Assembly: GCA_003566775.1 (NCBI GenBank)
Contig: PXBW01000037.1
Coordinates: 1 to 47,827 of the forward strand
Source: a candidate division WS1 bacterium
GTDB lineage: Bacteria; Armatimonadota; Zipacnadia; Zipacnadales; UBA5352
Length of the DNA stretch: 47,827 nucleotides
Direction of reading: 5' to 3'
Part shown: positions 25,731 to 33,717 of the stretch, piece after piece
Layout of the letters: the number at the start of each line of letters is the position of its first letter
Position numbering within the stretch: position 1 is the stretch's first letter
Position numbers and translations under genes: made by a program
Notes under the pieces: model-generated
The model's input: the letters and a program-made list of their open reading frames with translations, nothing else
Databases searched by the model: none
What the model was told of the DNA's origin: nothing

Positions 25731-26372
25731 TCAGCGACCTCCCTCGGCGGACTTCTGACGCTTGATCTCCAGCAGACCACCGTTGGGTCCGGGGATCGAG
25801 CCCTTTATCAGCAGCACATTGCGGTCGGCATCGACCCGAACCACCGTCAGGCCCTGGGTCGTGGTTCGCGCCGCTCCCATCTGTCCGGGGCCGCGCTTAC
25901 CCGGGAAGACCCTCTGCGGATCGGTCGCCCCGGCAGACTGCGGGGCACGATGAACCTTCGAGCCGTGGCTGGCCGGACCGCCTTTGAAGCCGTGACGCTT
26001 CATCGCACCGGCAAATCCCCTGCCCTTGCTGGTTCCGGTAACCTCCACGGTCTGCCCCTCTTCGAACATCTCGACCGTAACCTCGCTGCCCGGCTCAAGC
26101 TCCTCGTCACCGCCGACGCTGAACTCCCGCAGATAGCGGTGAGCGTCGATGTTTCGCGACATGAAGTGCCCGAGCATCGGCTCATTGAGCTTCCTGGTCG
26201 GGATCTGCTCGAACCCGAGTTGAACCGCCTCGTAGCCGTCCGTCTCCGCCGTCTTACGTTGCACAACCACGCAGGGACCCGCCTCTACGACTGTCACGGG
26301 GATCGCTTGCCCCGATTCAGCGTCGTAGATCCGCGTCATCCCTACCTTTTTTCCCAATAATCCCGTCGGCAT
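25731..26372 (-). CDS. rplC: 50S ribosomal protein L3 (uL3)
   Basis: The product has 213 residues from the ATG at 26372, giving the family start MPTGLLGKKVGMTRIYD. The extended loop is visible as TGTSKGRGFAGAMKRHGFKGGPASHGSKVHRAPQSAGATDPQRVFPGKRGPGQMG. L3 is one of the first proteins to bind 23S rRNA. A frame open four codons upstream begins MVTA and is not needed. It follows rpsJ by about 30 bases. Confidence 0.97.
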   Translation of the reverse strand: MPTGLLGKKVGMTRIYDAESGQAIPVTVVEAGPCVVVQRKTAETDGYEAVQLGFEQIPTRKLNEPMLGHFMSRNIDAHRYLREFSVGGDEELEPGSEVTVEMFEEGQTVEVTGTSKGRGFAGAMKRHGFKGGPASHGSKVHRAPQSAGATDPQRVFPGKRGPGQMGAARTTTQGLTVVRVDADRNVLLIKGSIPGPNGGLLEIKRQKSAEGGR

Positions 26373-26402
26373 TGCTGTCACCAACCGTCAGACGTTTCGC
26401 GC

Positions 26403-26729
26403 TTACGATGTGTACGTCTTGATCGCAACGTCAACCCCGCCGGGCAGATCCAGCTTCATCAGCGCATCCACCGTGCGAGTAGTCGAATCCAATATGTCGA
26501 TCAGGCGCTTGTGTATCCGCATCTCGAAGTGCTCCATCGATCTGCTCGCCCGCCCAAGCGCAGTGGGCTTCACCACGCAGTGTACGTGCTTCTTGGTGGG
26601 CAGCGGGATCGGCCCCGACACTCGTGCGCCGGTTCGCTCAGCCGTCTCCACGATCTTCTGCGCCGAGCGATCCAGCAGCTTGTGATCGAATGCCTTCAGT
26701 CTGATCCGTATCTTGTTGGTATTGGCCAT
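26403..26729 (-). CDS. rpsJ: 30S ribosomal protein S10 (uS10)
   Basis: The product has 108 residues with [40 protein letters not shown], then [38 protein letters not shown]10 lies in the 30S head and also partners NusB in antitermination. GGAGG precedes the ATG by nine bases. In the standard layout tuf lies between fusA and this gene; here only a 48-base spacer separates them, with a small GGGCC/GGCCC hairpin. Confidence 0.97.
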   Translation of the reverse strand: MANTNKIRIRLKAFDHKLLDRSAQKIVETAERTGARVSGPIPLPTKKHVHCVVKPTALGRASRSMEHFEMRIHKRLIDILDSTTRTVDALMKLDLPGGVDVAIKTYTS

Positions 26730-26777
26730 CTGCTGAAACCTCCGGGCCGCGGTGGCCCATTCATCTATACCTCAACG

Positions 26778-28844
26778 TCAGCGAAGCAGTTCCTGCTGCT
26801 GCTCCTGTGGCACCGGCTGATACGAATCCGGCTCCATCGTGTACGTCGCCCGGCCCTGTGTGAGCGAGCGCAGCGCCGTCGCGTAGCCGAACATGTTTGC
26901 AAGCGGAACTCGCAGTTCGATCACCCGGGTGTCGCCCGTCGAGGCCTTCACCTCCACGATCTGCGCCCGCCGGGTCGTCAGATCGTTGACCACGTCGCCG
27001 AAATACTGCTCCGGAGTGATTACCTCCGCCGCCATCACCGGCTCCAGCAGCACCGGGGCGCCCGCCTCAAAAGCCCGCTGGAACGCGAGGCTCGCTGCGA
27101 CCTTGAAGGCCACGTCCGAAGAATCCACCTCGTGAAATGAACCGCCCGTCACGGTGCAACGAATCCCCACGGCCGGATAACCCCCCAGCGTACCGGCGCC
27201 CATCGCTTCCTCCACACCGGCCTCCACCGCCCCCTTGAACTCCTGTGGGATCTCGTCCCCCTTGCTCTCATCCTCATACTCCAGCCGCATCTCCGGATCG
27301 ATCGGTTCGAGTTGCAACACCACATGACCGTACTGCCCGCGCCCCCCAGTCTGCTTCACGAACCGGCCCTCGCCGTCGGTTGCCGACCTGATGGTCTCAC
27401 GGTATGCCACACGCGGCTGGCCGGTGTTTACCTCCACGTCGAACTCGCGCTTGAGCCGGTCAACGATCACCTCGAGGTGCAACTCCCCCATTCCCGATAT
27501 GAGTTGCTGACCCGTCTCGTCGGCTACCTCGAGACGGGGCGTTGGATCCTCCTGCGTCAGACGGTTCAATGCCTGACCCACCCGGTCCTCGTCCACCTGA
27601 GACTTCGGTTCGATCACCATCGAAATGACCGGTTCTGGAAAGACCATTCGCTCGAGTACGATCGGCGCGTTCTGCGCGCACAGCGTGTCACCGGTCGTGG
27701 TGTCATCGAGGCCGACCGCGGCCACGATATCACCGGGCCCGATCTCCTCAATCTCTTCTCGCCGGTTGGCATGCATGCGCAGAAGCCTCTGAATGCGCTG
27801 GGTCTGACCGTTATCCGCGTTGAGAACTCTGTCTCCGACCGCCACGGAACCGGAGTAGCAGCGTATGTAGGTGATGTGTCCGACGAATGGATCCACCGCG
27901 ACCTTGAAGGCCAGCGCCGAAAACGGCTCCGCCGGGTCCGGCGCGCGCGTCTCCTCCTCGCCCGTCTCCGGATGAACCGCGACGACCGGTGGCACATCGG
28001 TTGGAGCGGGCAGGCAGTGCACAATCGCATCGATCAGCGGCTGAATGCCCCGGTTGCTAAGAGACGACCCGCACAGCACGGGAACGAGTTCGCAGGCGAT
28101 AGTCGCCTCCCGAATCGTCTGCCACATCTCCTCCGGCGTCGGATCCTCACCGGCGAAGAACTTCTCCTCGAGATCAGGGTTGATGTCGGCCAGGCTCACC
28201 ACGAGATGCTCGCGAAACGCGGAGACCAGGTCGCGCATCTTCTCCGGGATCTCGATCTCCTGGGGCGGATCATCCTTGTCCTCGGAGAACTGCCACGCCT
28301 TCTGCTCGATCAGATCGACCAGCCCGCGATGCTCCTCTTCTCTCCCGATCGGAAGCTGGACCGCCACTGCTTCGGCCCCCAGCCGCTTGCGCATCTCGTG
28401 CAGCACATCATGAAAATCCGCGCCGATGCGGTCCATCTTGTTCACGAACGCGAGTCGCGGGATATTGTAGGTGCTCGCCTGCCGCCAGACCGTCTCCGAC
28501 TGTGGCTGGACCCCGCCGACGGCGCAGAAGATAATGCATACCCCGTCCAGCACCCGCAGCGAACGCTCCACCTCTACCGTGAAGTCCACGTGCCCTGGCG
28601 TATCGATTATGTTGATACGATGATCCTTCCAGTGACAGGTCGTGGCGGCAGAGGTGATGGTGATGCCCCGTTCCATCTCCAGAGGCATCCAGTCCATCGT
28701 GGCATCGCCGTCATGCACCTCCCCCATCCGATGCACCTTGCCCGTGTAGTACAGGATGCGCTCGGTGGTGGTGGTCTTCCCCGCATCGATGTGCGCGGCG
28801 AAGCCAATGTTCCGGGTTTTTTCCAGCGTCTTCTCGAACGCCAC
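26778..28844 (-). CDS. fusA: Elongation factor G
   Basis: The protein has 688 residues, canonical EF-G. The G motifs are [15 protein letters not shown] (17-31), RGITIT in switch I, DTPGHVDF with the catalytic His, and [10 protein letters not shown]. Domains II-V follow, with [17 protein letters not shown] and [20 protein letters not shown] in domain IV and [20 protein letters not shown] at the C-terminus. It drives tRNA-mRNA translocation and, with RRF, ribosome recycling. The start is GTG with GGGTGAA seven bases upstream. It follows rpsG after 129 bases. A second EF-G-like gene lies further down the same operon. Confidence 0.97.
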   Translation of the reverse strand: MAFEKTLEKTRNIGFAAHIDAGKTTTTERILYYTGKVHRMGEVHDGDATMDWMPLEMERGITITSAATTCHWKDHRINIIDTPGHVDFTVEVERSLRVLDGVCIIFCAVGGVQPQSETVWRQASTYNIPRLAFVNKMDRIGADFHDVLHEMRKRLGAEAVAVQLPIGREEEHRGLVDLIEQKAWQFSEDKDDPPQEIEIPEKMRDLVSAFREHLVVSLADINPDLEEKFFAGEDPTPEEMWQTIREATIACELVPVLCGSSLSNRGIQPLIDAIVHCLPAPTDVPPVVAVHPETGEEETRAPDPAEPFSALAFKVAVDPFVGHITYIRCYSGSVAVGDRVLNADNGQTQRIQRLLRMHANRREEIEEIGPGDIVAAVGLDDTTTGDTLCAQNAPIVLERMVFPEPVISMVIEPKSQVDEDRVGQALNRLTQEDPTPRLEVADETGQQLISGMGELHLEVIVDRLKREFDVEVNTGQPRVAYRETIRSATDGEGRFVKQTGGRGQYGHVVLQLEPIDPEMRLEYEDESKGDEIPQEFKGAVEAGVEEAMGAGTLGGYPAVGIRCTVTGGSFHEVDSSDVAFKVAASLAFQRAFEAGAPVLLEPVMAAEVITPEQYFGDVVNDLTTRRAQIVEVKASTGDTRVIELRVPLANMFGYATALRSLTQGRATYTMEPDSYQPVPQEQQQELLR

Positions 28845-28973
28845 AACAGTTCACCCGTGTGCAATCTCAACGTCTTGGGATCTCAGCGGCCCGGAGGCAC
28901 TGTAATCGTTCTACTGCGACCGATCGGCGGCTCAGAGGCTACCGGCGAAGCGAGGCTTCGATGCTCGACCAGC

Positions 28974-29444
28974 TTACCAGCGATAGTGTGAGTAGGCCTT
29001 GTTCGCCTCGGCCATCCGGTGCATCTCCTCGCGACGGCGGACTGCTTCCCCCTCGCGATTCGATGCGTCCATCAACTCTCCCGCGAAGCGCTCTACCATC
29101 GTGCGCTCGTTCCGGGTGCGTGCCGCGTTCACTATCCAGCGCACGGCAAGCGTCACCTGGCGTCGGGTGTCAACCTCCACCGGCACCTGGTAGGTCGCGC
29201 CACCCACTCGACGGGGGCGCACCTCCAGGTTCGGCATCACATTGCGCATCGCGTTACGCACCACGATGAGCGGATTCTCTCCCATGCGTTCGCCGATCAG
29301 CTGCATCGCACCGTAGAATATCTTCTCGGCCGATGCCTTGTCGCCACCCTGGAGTATCTTGTTCACGAAACGCGTCACCAGGCGGCTGCCGAATATCTCG
29401 TCCGGCTTAAGCTCGCGCTTCGGCGCGGGGCCCTTTCTGGGCAA
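28974..29444 (-). CDS. rpsG: 30S ribosomal protein S7 (uS7)
   Basis: The product has 156 residues, starting MPRKGPAPKRELKPDEIFGSRLVTRFVNKILQGGDKASAEKIFYGAMQLI. It contains PLIVVRNAMRNVMPNLEVRPRRVGGATYQVPVEV and a C-terminal EEMHRMAEANKAYSHYRW. S7 nucleates assembly of the 30S head and lies at the E site. It lies between rpsL and fusA, as in the str operon of most bacteria. Confidence 0.97.
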   Translation of the reverse strand: MPRKGPAPKRELKPDEIFGSRLVTRFVNKILQGGDKASAEKIFYGAMQLIGERMGENPLIVVRNAMRNVMPNLEVRPRRVGGATYQVPVEVDTRRQVTLAVRWIVNAARTRNERTMVERFAGELMDASNREGEAVRRREEMHRMAEANKAYSHYRW

Positions 29445-29519
29445 TCGGATGCACCTCTTTCGATTCTGATGCGACCTTCAATCCTGCGACACTCAACGAC
29501 CTGCGAACTCGATCTGTGC

Positions 29520-29933
29520 CTAACTCGGCTTCTTCGTGCCGTACTTGGAACGCGCCTGGCGCCGATCCTCAACACCGGCCACATCAAGCGTACCGCGAAC
29601 CACGTGATACTTCACTGAGTTGAGGTCCTTCACACGTCCGCCGCGCACCAGCACGATGCTGTGCGGCGCCACGTTGTGACCCTCACCCGGGATGTAGGCC
29701 GTGACCTCCTGCCGGTTGAAGAGACGAACTCGACATACCTTGCGCAGCGCGGAGTTCGGCTTCTTCGGCGTCTGCGCCCACACACGCGTCACGACACCAC
29801 GACGCTGTGGCGCTCCATCCACCTTCGTGGACTTGCGCTTAATCGAGTTCCAGTTGTACTTCAGTGCCGGAGCCTTCTGCTTCTTACGCTTCTTCTCGCG
29901 ACCCTTACGCACAAGCTGATTGATCGTGGGCAT
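29520..29933 (-). CDS. rpsL: 30S ribosomal protein S12 (uS12), variant loop and insertion
   Basis: The product has 137 residues. The decoding loop [17 protein letters not shown], with both Lys, is intact. Two differences from E. coli and most bacteria are seen. An insertion of about 14 residues ([14 protein letters not shown]) lies between PALK and GAPQRRGV. The second conserved loop reads [13 protein letters not shown] where nearly all bacterial S12 have KDLPGVRYH, so the Pro at the classical streptomycin locus is Asn. The rest ([34 protein letters not shown]) is ordinary. S12 monitors codon-anticodon pairing. It is the first gene of the super-operon, behind a leader of about 320 bases. Confidence 0.97.
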   Translation of the reverse strand: MPTINQLVRKGREKKRKKQKAPALKYNWNSIKRKSTKVDGAPQRRGVVTRVWAQTPKKPNSALRKVCRVRLFNRQEVTAYIPGEGHNVAPHSIVLVRGGRVKDLNSVKYHVVRGTLDVAGVEDRRQARSKYGTKKPS

Positions 29934-30005
29934 AACCTGATCCCTTTCTACGCTCGCTGCCTGCTACGCTCGACACACTCCGAACTCCCGGACCGCAACG
30001 ACTCG

Positions 30006-30030
30006 AAAACCCCTCCGACACAGGGAGGGG
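30006..30030 (-). terminator. Terminator-like hairpin in the str-operon leader (possible attenuator)
   Basis: On the minus strand a perfect 7-bp stem (CCCCTCC / GGAGGGG) with a 7-base loop is followed by TTTT. It lies 72 bases before the rpsL start and about 230 bases after the predicted transcript start, so most transcripts meet it before the coding region. TGTGTCGG is repeated before and inside the hairpin. The T tract is short, so efficiency may be partial, as expected of an attenuator. Confidence 0.55.
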
Positions 30031-30067
30031 CCGACACAATTAATCCCACCGAGTTCAGCGTCCGCTG

Positions 30068-30109
30068 TCAGCAGACACCCCTGATTCGGAGAAATCTTCG
30101 CTTAGGCAT
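30068..30109 (-). CDS. Possible 13-residue leader peptide of the str operon
   Basis: A short open frame on the leader RNA reads MPKRRFLRIRGVC. It has five Arg and one Lys in 13 residues. AAAGGGG lies three bases before the ATG, closer than ideal. The stop codon falls 38 bases before the terminator-like hairpin, the geometry of a translation-coupled attenuator. The AGGGG of its ribosome-binding site could also pair with CCCCT of the hairpin. A frame this short can arise by chance, so the call is tentative. Confidence 0.35.
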   Translation of the reverse strand: MPKRRFLRIRGVC

Positions 30110-30263
30110 GCGCCCCTTTGTGCGATGACCGCTCACGAGCCCGTCGCAAGTCCGGCCCGAGTTTTTTCCAGCCCCACCACAAAAACGTGCCACTTCGGGT
30201 AGTTCGCGGCCGCGATTCCCTGGTTGCGTGAGTGCGACCCGCTTGCCCGAGTAGCGAAGAGTC

Positions 30264-30292
30264 ATTATAGAGGCGGCCCGGCGCGTTGTCAA
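30264..30292 (-). promoter_or_regulatory. Consensus sigma70 promoter of the ribosomal super-operon
   Basis: On the minus strand TTGACA (30287-30292) and TATAAT (30264-30269) are exactly 17 bases apart. Transcription should start near 30257, giving a leader of about 320 bases before rpsL. No other equally good promoter was seen down to rpsI, so it may drive all 38 genes. Confidence 0.92.
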
Positions 30293-30370
30293 GGCTTTTG
30301 CGGGCGATTTTTTTCGAATACATCAGAATCACCCTGCACCTGCACCCTCAAACGCCGGTCACCGCTCCTC

Positions 30371-30388
30371 AGAGCGCTTCAGCGCTCT
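30371..30388 (-). other. Stem-loop at the end of the histidine kinase gene
   Basis: A 7-bp perfect inverted repeat (AGAGCGC / GCGCTCT) with a 4-base loop lies directly at the kinase stop codon. No T tract follows, so it is at best a 3'-end stabiliser or weak terminator separating the kinase from the ribosomal promoter. Confidence 0.35.
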
Positions 30389-33300
30389 CAATGGTCCGAG
30401 ATGGCCTCATGGCTGACGAGGTCGTCTAAAGTCTTCTCCAGATCCGCCAGCTTGAACGGTTTGTGAATGTGAGCGAGGCCGGTGCGATCGAGGAAATGCT
30501 GGACTTCTACGCTGAGCACATCTCCCGTCGCGATCACCGTTCGCTGGACCTGATCGGGCCGCTCCTCCAGCAGACGCCTGCAAACCTCATCGCCGTTGAT
30601 CCCCGGCAGGCGCATGTCACAGACTATCGCATCGAAGTCCTCGGCCAGGGCGAATTCGAGCCCCTCTTCACCGGTGGCCGCAACTGTCACCGCGTAGCCC
30701 GCTCGCTGCAGATACTCCGACATCAGCACCCGCAGCGGCGCCTCATCATCGATCAGCAACACCCTGACACCGTCTCTTTCGGTCGAAATCTCTTCCGGCT
30801 CCTCGTCGGCGTCCCGCTCGGTGGGTCCGGGCATCGATGAGGCGTCCGCCACCGGCAGAGTCACGGTGAATACCGCACCTGCCCCCGCAGAATTCTCCGC
30901 CCTGATCGTGCCACCATGCAGGTCGAGAATCTGCCTGCAGATGCTCAAACCAAGACCGACCCCTTCGCCCCGCTCCTTCGTGGTAGCGAATGGCTCGAAT
31001 ATCCGCTTCAGCATGCTACTGGGGATGCCCGGTCCGGTGTCCTCAACCCTGACATAGACCTGCTCCCCGTCCTCTCCGGTGGTCACCGTGATCTCACCCC
31101 CCCCATTCTCCTGCAGAGCATCGAAGGCGTTCTCAATCAGATTGTATATTACCTGCTGAATCTGGTTGTAATCACCAACCACCTCGCTCAGGCCATCCGC
31201 GAGGTCCGCCTTCAGCGCAATATCGGCGGCCCGCAAGTCGTAGGCACGCAGATCGAAGACCCCCTGGATCAGAGCGTTGAGATCGAAGCTCGCCGAATCG
31301 TTGTCGGTCTGATGTGCGAAGTTGAGCAGCCCCTGCGCGATGGCCCGGCATCGATCCGCCTCCTGCGCAATTATGTCTATACCGTCGGCCGACGGCGTGT
31401 CGGCAAGCCGCTCGCTGAGAAGCTCGGCATACCCCCCGATCGTGGTCAGCGGATTGTTCAACTCGTGCGCGATACCGGCGATCAGTTTGCCTGCGGATGC
31501 GAGCCTGTCCGCCTGGATGAGTTGCGCAGTCAGAGCAGTCTCAGCGGTTACATCGCGGGCAATACCCTGAATCACCTTCTTCTCCGAGCCGTTACGGCGA
31601 ACGACATTCGCCCTCAGTTGAAGCACCACAACATCATCGTCGGCGCCGATCATCCTCAGCTCTATCTGGCGCCCGTCACTGCCCCCAGCAATGAGATCTT
31701 CCAGATAGCGACGAGCTTCTTCCATCGATTCGGGAGCCACAAGGTCCCAGAACCTGGTCTTTCTGAACTCCTCCCGTGAGTAACCCAGTATCCTCACCGC
31801 GGCGGAATTCACGTACAGGAAGCTCCCATCGATGTCATGGACGTAGATGATGTCATTCGCGTTCTCCGCCAACTCCCGATAGCGCCGCTCGGAATGCGCG
31901 AGACGCTCTTCGGCTCGTCGACGCGAAGTCACGTCTCGCGCAACTCTTACGCATCCCACAACCCCCTCCGAATCATCACGCACCGGCGTCACCCGCACCT
32001 GATGAACTCTGCCCCTCGTGCGATGTATGCTCGCGCCGGGCGAGGCCCCGGTCTCAACACAGGCAGCAAGTGTTTCGTCCTGCCCTTCAGAATCGCCCGG
32101 CAGGTCACTGATTCTCCTCCCAACGATCTCTCTCTCGGTCAGCCCGGTGAAGGCCATGGCGGCTGAGTTCGCAAGCTTAATGCGTCCATCCACATCATGA
32201 ACCGTCACGATTTCCGTTATGCTGTCGAATGTCTGCCTCCAACGATCGCGTGCCTCGCGTGTCTGCTCCATCAGCACCATATGCTGCAGGATTACTCCCA
32301 GCTGGGTGCCCGCGCTTTCGAGTGTCGTTGCGCTCGCTTCCGTGAACTCCCTATTCGAAGGCAGAGCCATTACCAGCACACCCACACAGTCTTCGAGACC
32401 GATCAGCGGCACGGCCACCGCGTCCATCCCCCCCTCCCCGTTATACGATAGCCGTACCTCCACCGGGCGGCGATGCTTCACCGCACTCCCGATACCCTCG
32501 TCCGATCCCACAGCCATCTGTTCCGGCAACTCCACCTCCTCGTCGCCACGCCGATGAGCGAGCCATAGCTCCCCGCACTCACTGCGATCGATCAGGTAGA
32601 CAGCGACGAAGCTTGTCTCCAGCAGATCTCTCAGTTCGCGCGAGACAGTCTCGATCATTGACTGGAGATCCGGTGAGGCAACCGCTGCGCTCGTCACCCG
32701 GTCCATCAGCCTCAGACGTCTCTGACGATCGAGCGCATTCCGCTCCGCTCGACAGACGTGCACCACGAGGGCGTTACCGATGAAGATGCTCCCAAGCACC
32801 CAGACAACGTGGCTGATCCAGAAGCCGCTCTCCGGAGACCATAAGGGCATGACCCCGATCATGATCGAGCTTCCCCAGAGGAAATACGCCGCGCCGAACA
32901 TCCGAGATAGCTCATTCCCGAGCAGCCGACTATCCCATGTAATCCACGTGCAGGCGACCATCGCCGCCGCCACGGCGACGCGCAGGCCGTTCTGGAATGT
33001 CACGAGGCCGTCCTCGGAGCCGGCTCGCGTCACGGCCTCACGCAGTGCCTCTGAGAAGGGCAGTGCCCAGACCACCAGTACGCCTCCGAGCGCGACCGCA
33101 GCGGCGCCGGTGAGTAGCGTTCGCCCCACCGCCCCTGTCTCGCCGTTCCGCTCGGTGCCTGCAACGAGGAAGAGCGTGCCGCACACGAGCAGCAGGCCGA
33201 TGATGACGAGGGCGAGTGTCTCGCTGGCGTAGTGGAGAACCGGATCCGAGAGGGTCAACTGTGCCGAGATTATCTGCAGCGCGATTACCGTGAACGCTAT

Positions 33301-33462
33301 CGCGGTCAACAGGTAGCCAACTTCGCGCTCGCGATCGTACAGGATCAGGAGCAGATACGTACCTGCCACCAGACAGATGAAGTTGATGACTGTCAGAAGA
33401 TGGAATGCGCTGGTCGCGAACGGACCGATTGCGTGATGGATCAAGTGCGTCCACCCCCGCAC
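30388..33462 (-). CDS. Membrane-bound hybrid sensor histidine kinase (7TM-GAF-PAS-PAS-HisKA-HATPase-REC)
   Basis: The protein has 1024 residues. About seven membrane helices (15-238) are followed by a GAF domain (about 255-400), two PAS domains (about 405-515 and 522-645), the dimerisation domain with phospho-acceptor His666 (GIAHELNNPLTTIGGY), and an ATPase domain (N778 in NLIENAF, DTGPGIP 808-814, GVGLGLS 834-840). A C-terminal receiver follows, with Asp905/906, phospho-acceptor Asp949 and Lys1001. A Glu-rich linker joins ATPase and receiver. No separate response regulator or phosphotransfer gene is adjacent, so output is unknown. The GTG at 33462 begins the first membrane helix but has a poor ribosome-binding site. 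A good promoter lies 60 bases upstream. The signal sensed cannot be read from sequence. Confidence 0.93.
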   Translation of the reverse strand: MRGWTHLIHHAIGPFATSAFHLLTVINFICLVAGTYLLLILYDREREVGYLLTAIAFTVIALQIISAQLTLSDPVLHYASETLALVIIGLLLVCGTLFLVAGTERNGETGAVGRTLLTGAAAVALGGVLVVWALPFSEALREAVTRAGSEDGLVTFQNGLRVAVAAAMVACTWITWDSRLLGNELSRMFGAAYFLWGSSIMIGVMPLWSPESGFWISHVVWVLGSIFIGNALVVHVCRAERNALDRQRRLRLMDRVTSAAVASPDLQSMIETVSRELRDLLETSFVAVYLIDRSECGELWLAHRRGDEEVELPEQMAVGSDEGIGSAVKHRRPVEVRLSYNGEGGMDAVAVPLIGLEDCVGVLVMALPSNREFTEASATTLESAGTQLGVILQHMVLMEQTREARDRWRQTFDSITEIVTVHDVDGRIKLANSAAMAFTGLTEREIVGRRISDLPGDSEGQDETLAACVETGASPGASIHRTRGRVHQVRVTPVRDDSEGVVGCVRVARDVTSRRRAEERLAHSERRYRELAENANDIIYVHDIDGSFLYVNSAAVRILGYSREEFRKTRFWDLVAPESMEEARRYLEDLIAGGSDGRQIELRMIGADDDVVVLQLRANVVRRNGSEKKVIQGIARDVTAETALTAQLIQADRLASAGKLIAGIAHELNNPLTTIGGYAELLSERLADTPSADGIDIIAQEADRCRAIAQGLLNFAHQTDNDSASFDLNALIQGVFDLRAYDLRAADIALKADLADGLSEVVGDYNQIQQVIYNLIENAFDALQENGGGEITVTTGEDGEQVYVRVEDTGPGIPSSMLKRIFEPFATTKERGEGVGLGLSICRQILDLHGGTIRAENSAGAGAVFTVTLPVADASSMPGPTERDADEEPEEISTERDGVRVLLIDDEAPLRVLMSEYLQRAGYAVTVAATGEEGLEFALAEDFDAIVCDMRLPGINGDEVCRRLLEERPDQVQRTVIATGDVLSVEVQHFLDRTGLAHIHKPFKLADLEKTLDDLVSHEAISDH

Positions 33463-33521
33463 GGAGAAGTAACCTGCGCAGGCTCCAGATGATTGCCTCT
33501 CAACCGTGTCGATCCCCGACT

Positions 33522-33550
33522 ATACTACACGGAGAGGGGTTCCTGGTCAA
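33522..33550 (-). promoter_or_regulatory. Sigma70 promoter of the histidine kinase gene
   Basis: On the minus strand TTGACC (33545-33550) and TAGTAT (33522-33527) are 17 bases apart. The predicted start near 33515 leaves a leader of about 50 bases before the kinase GTG. Confidence 0.7.
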
Positions 33551-33717
33551 CGACCGGGCGGCTTGGGAGGGATGATCCCGGCCTTCCATCTGCAGGCCCG
33601 ATACCCACAATCCGGCGCGGGGAGACTGCCTGTAAAGCTGCGTTCGCCTGTTGAGGAGTCCGACCATCTCGCCGTTCCTCCCCGAGGCCCCTCCTGACGC
33701 TACTCTCACTGCTGACC

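Noticed and set aside
27312-28991. A 559-codon plus-strand open frame opposite fusA
   Set aside because: It is the mirror of a certain gene in GC-rich DNA, with Arg/His/Leu-rich translation and no family motif.
33505-33717. Short open frames between the kinase and sulfatase-fold genes
   Set aside because: They lack ribosome-binding sites and coding bias; the region is explained by the kinase promoter.
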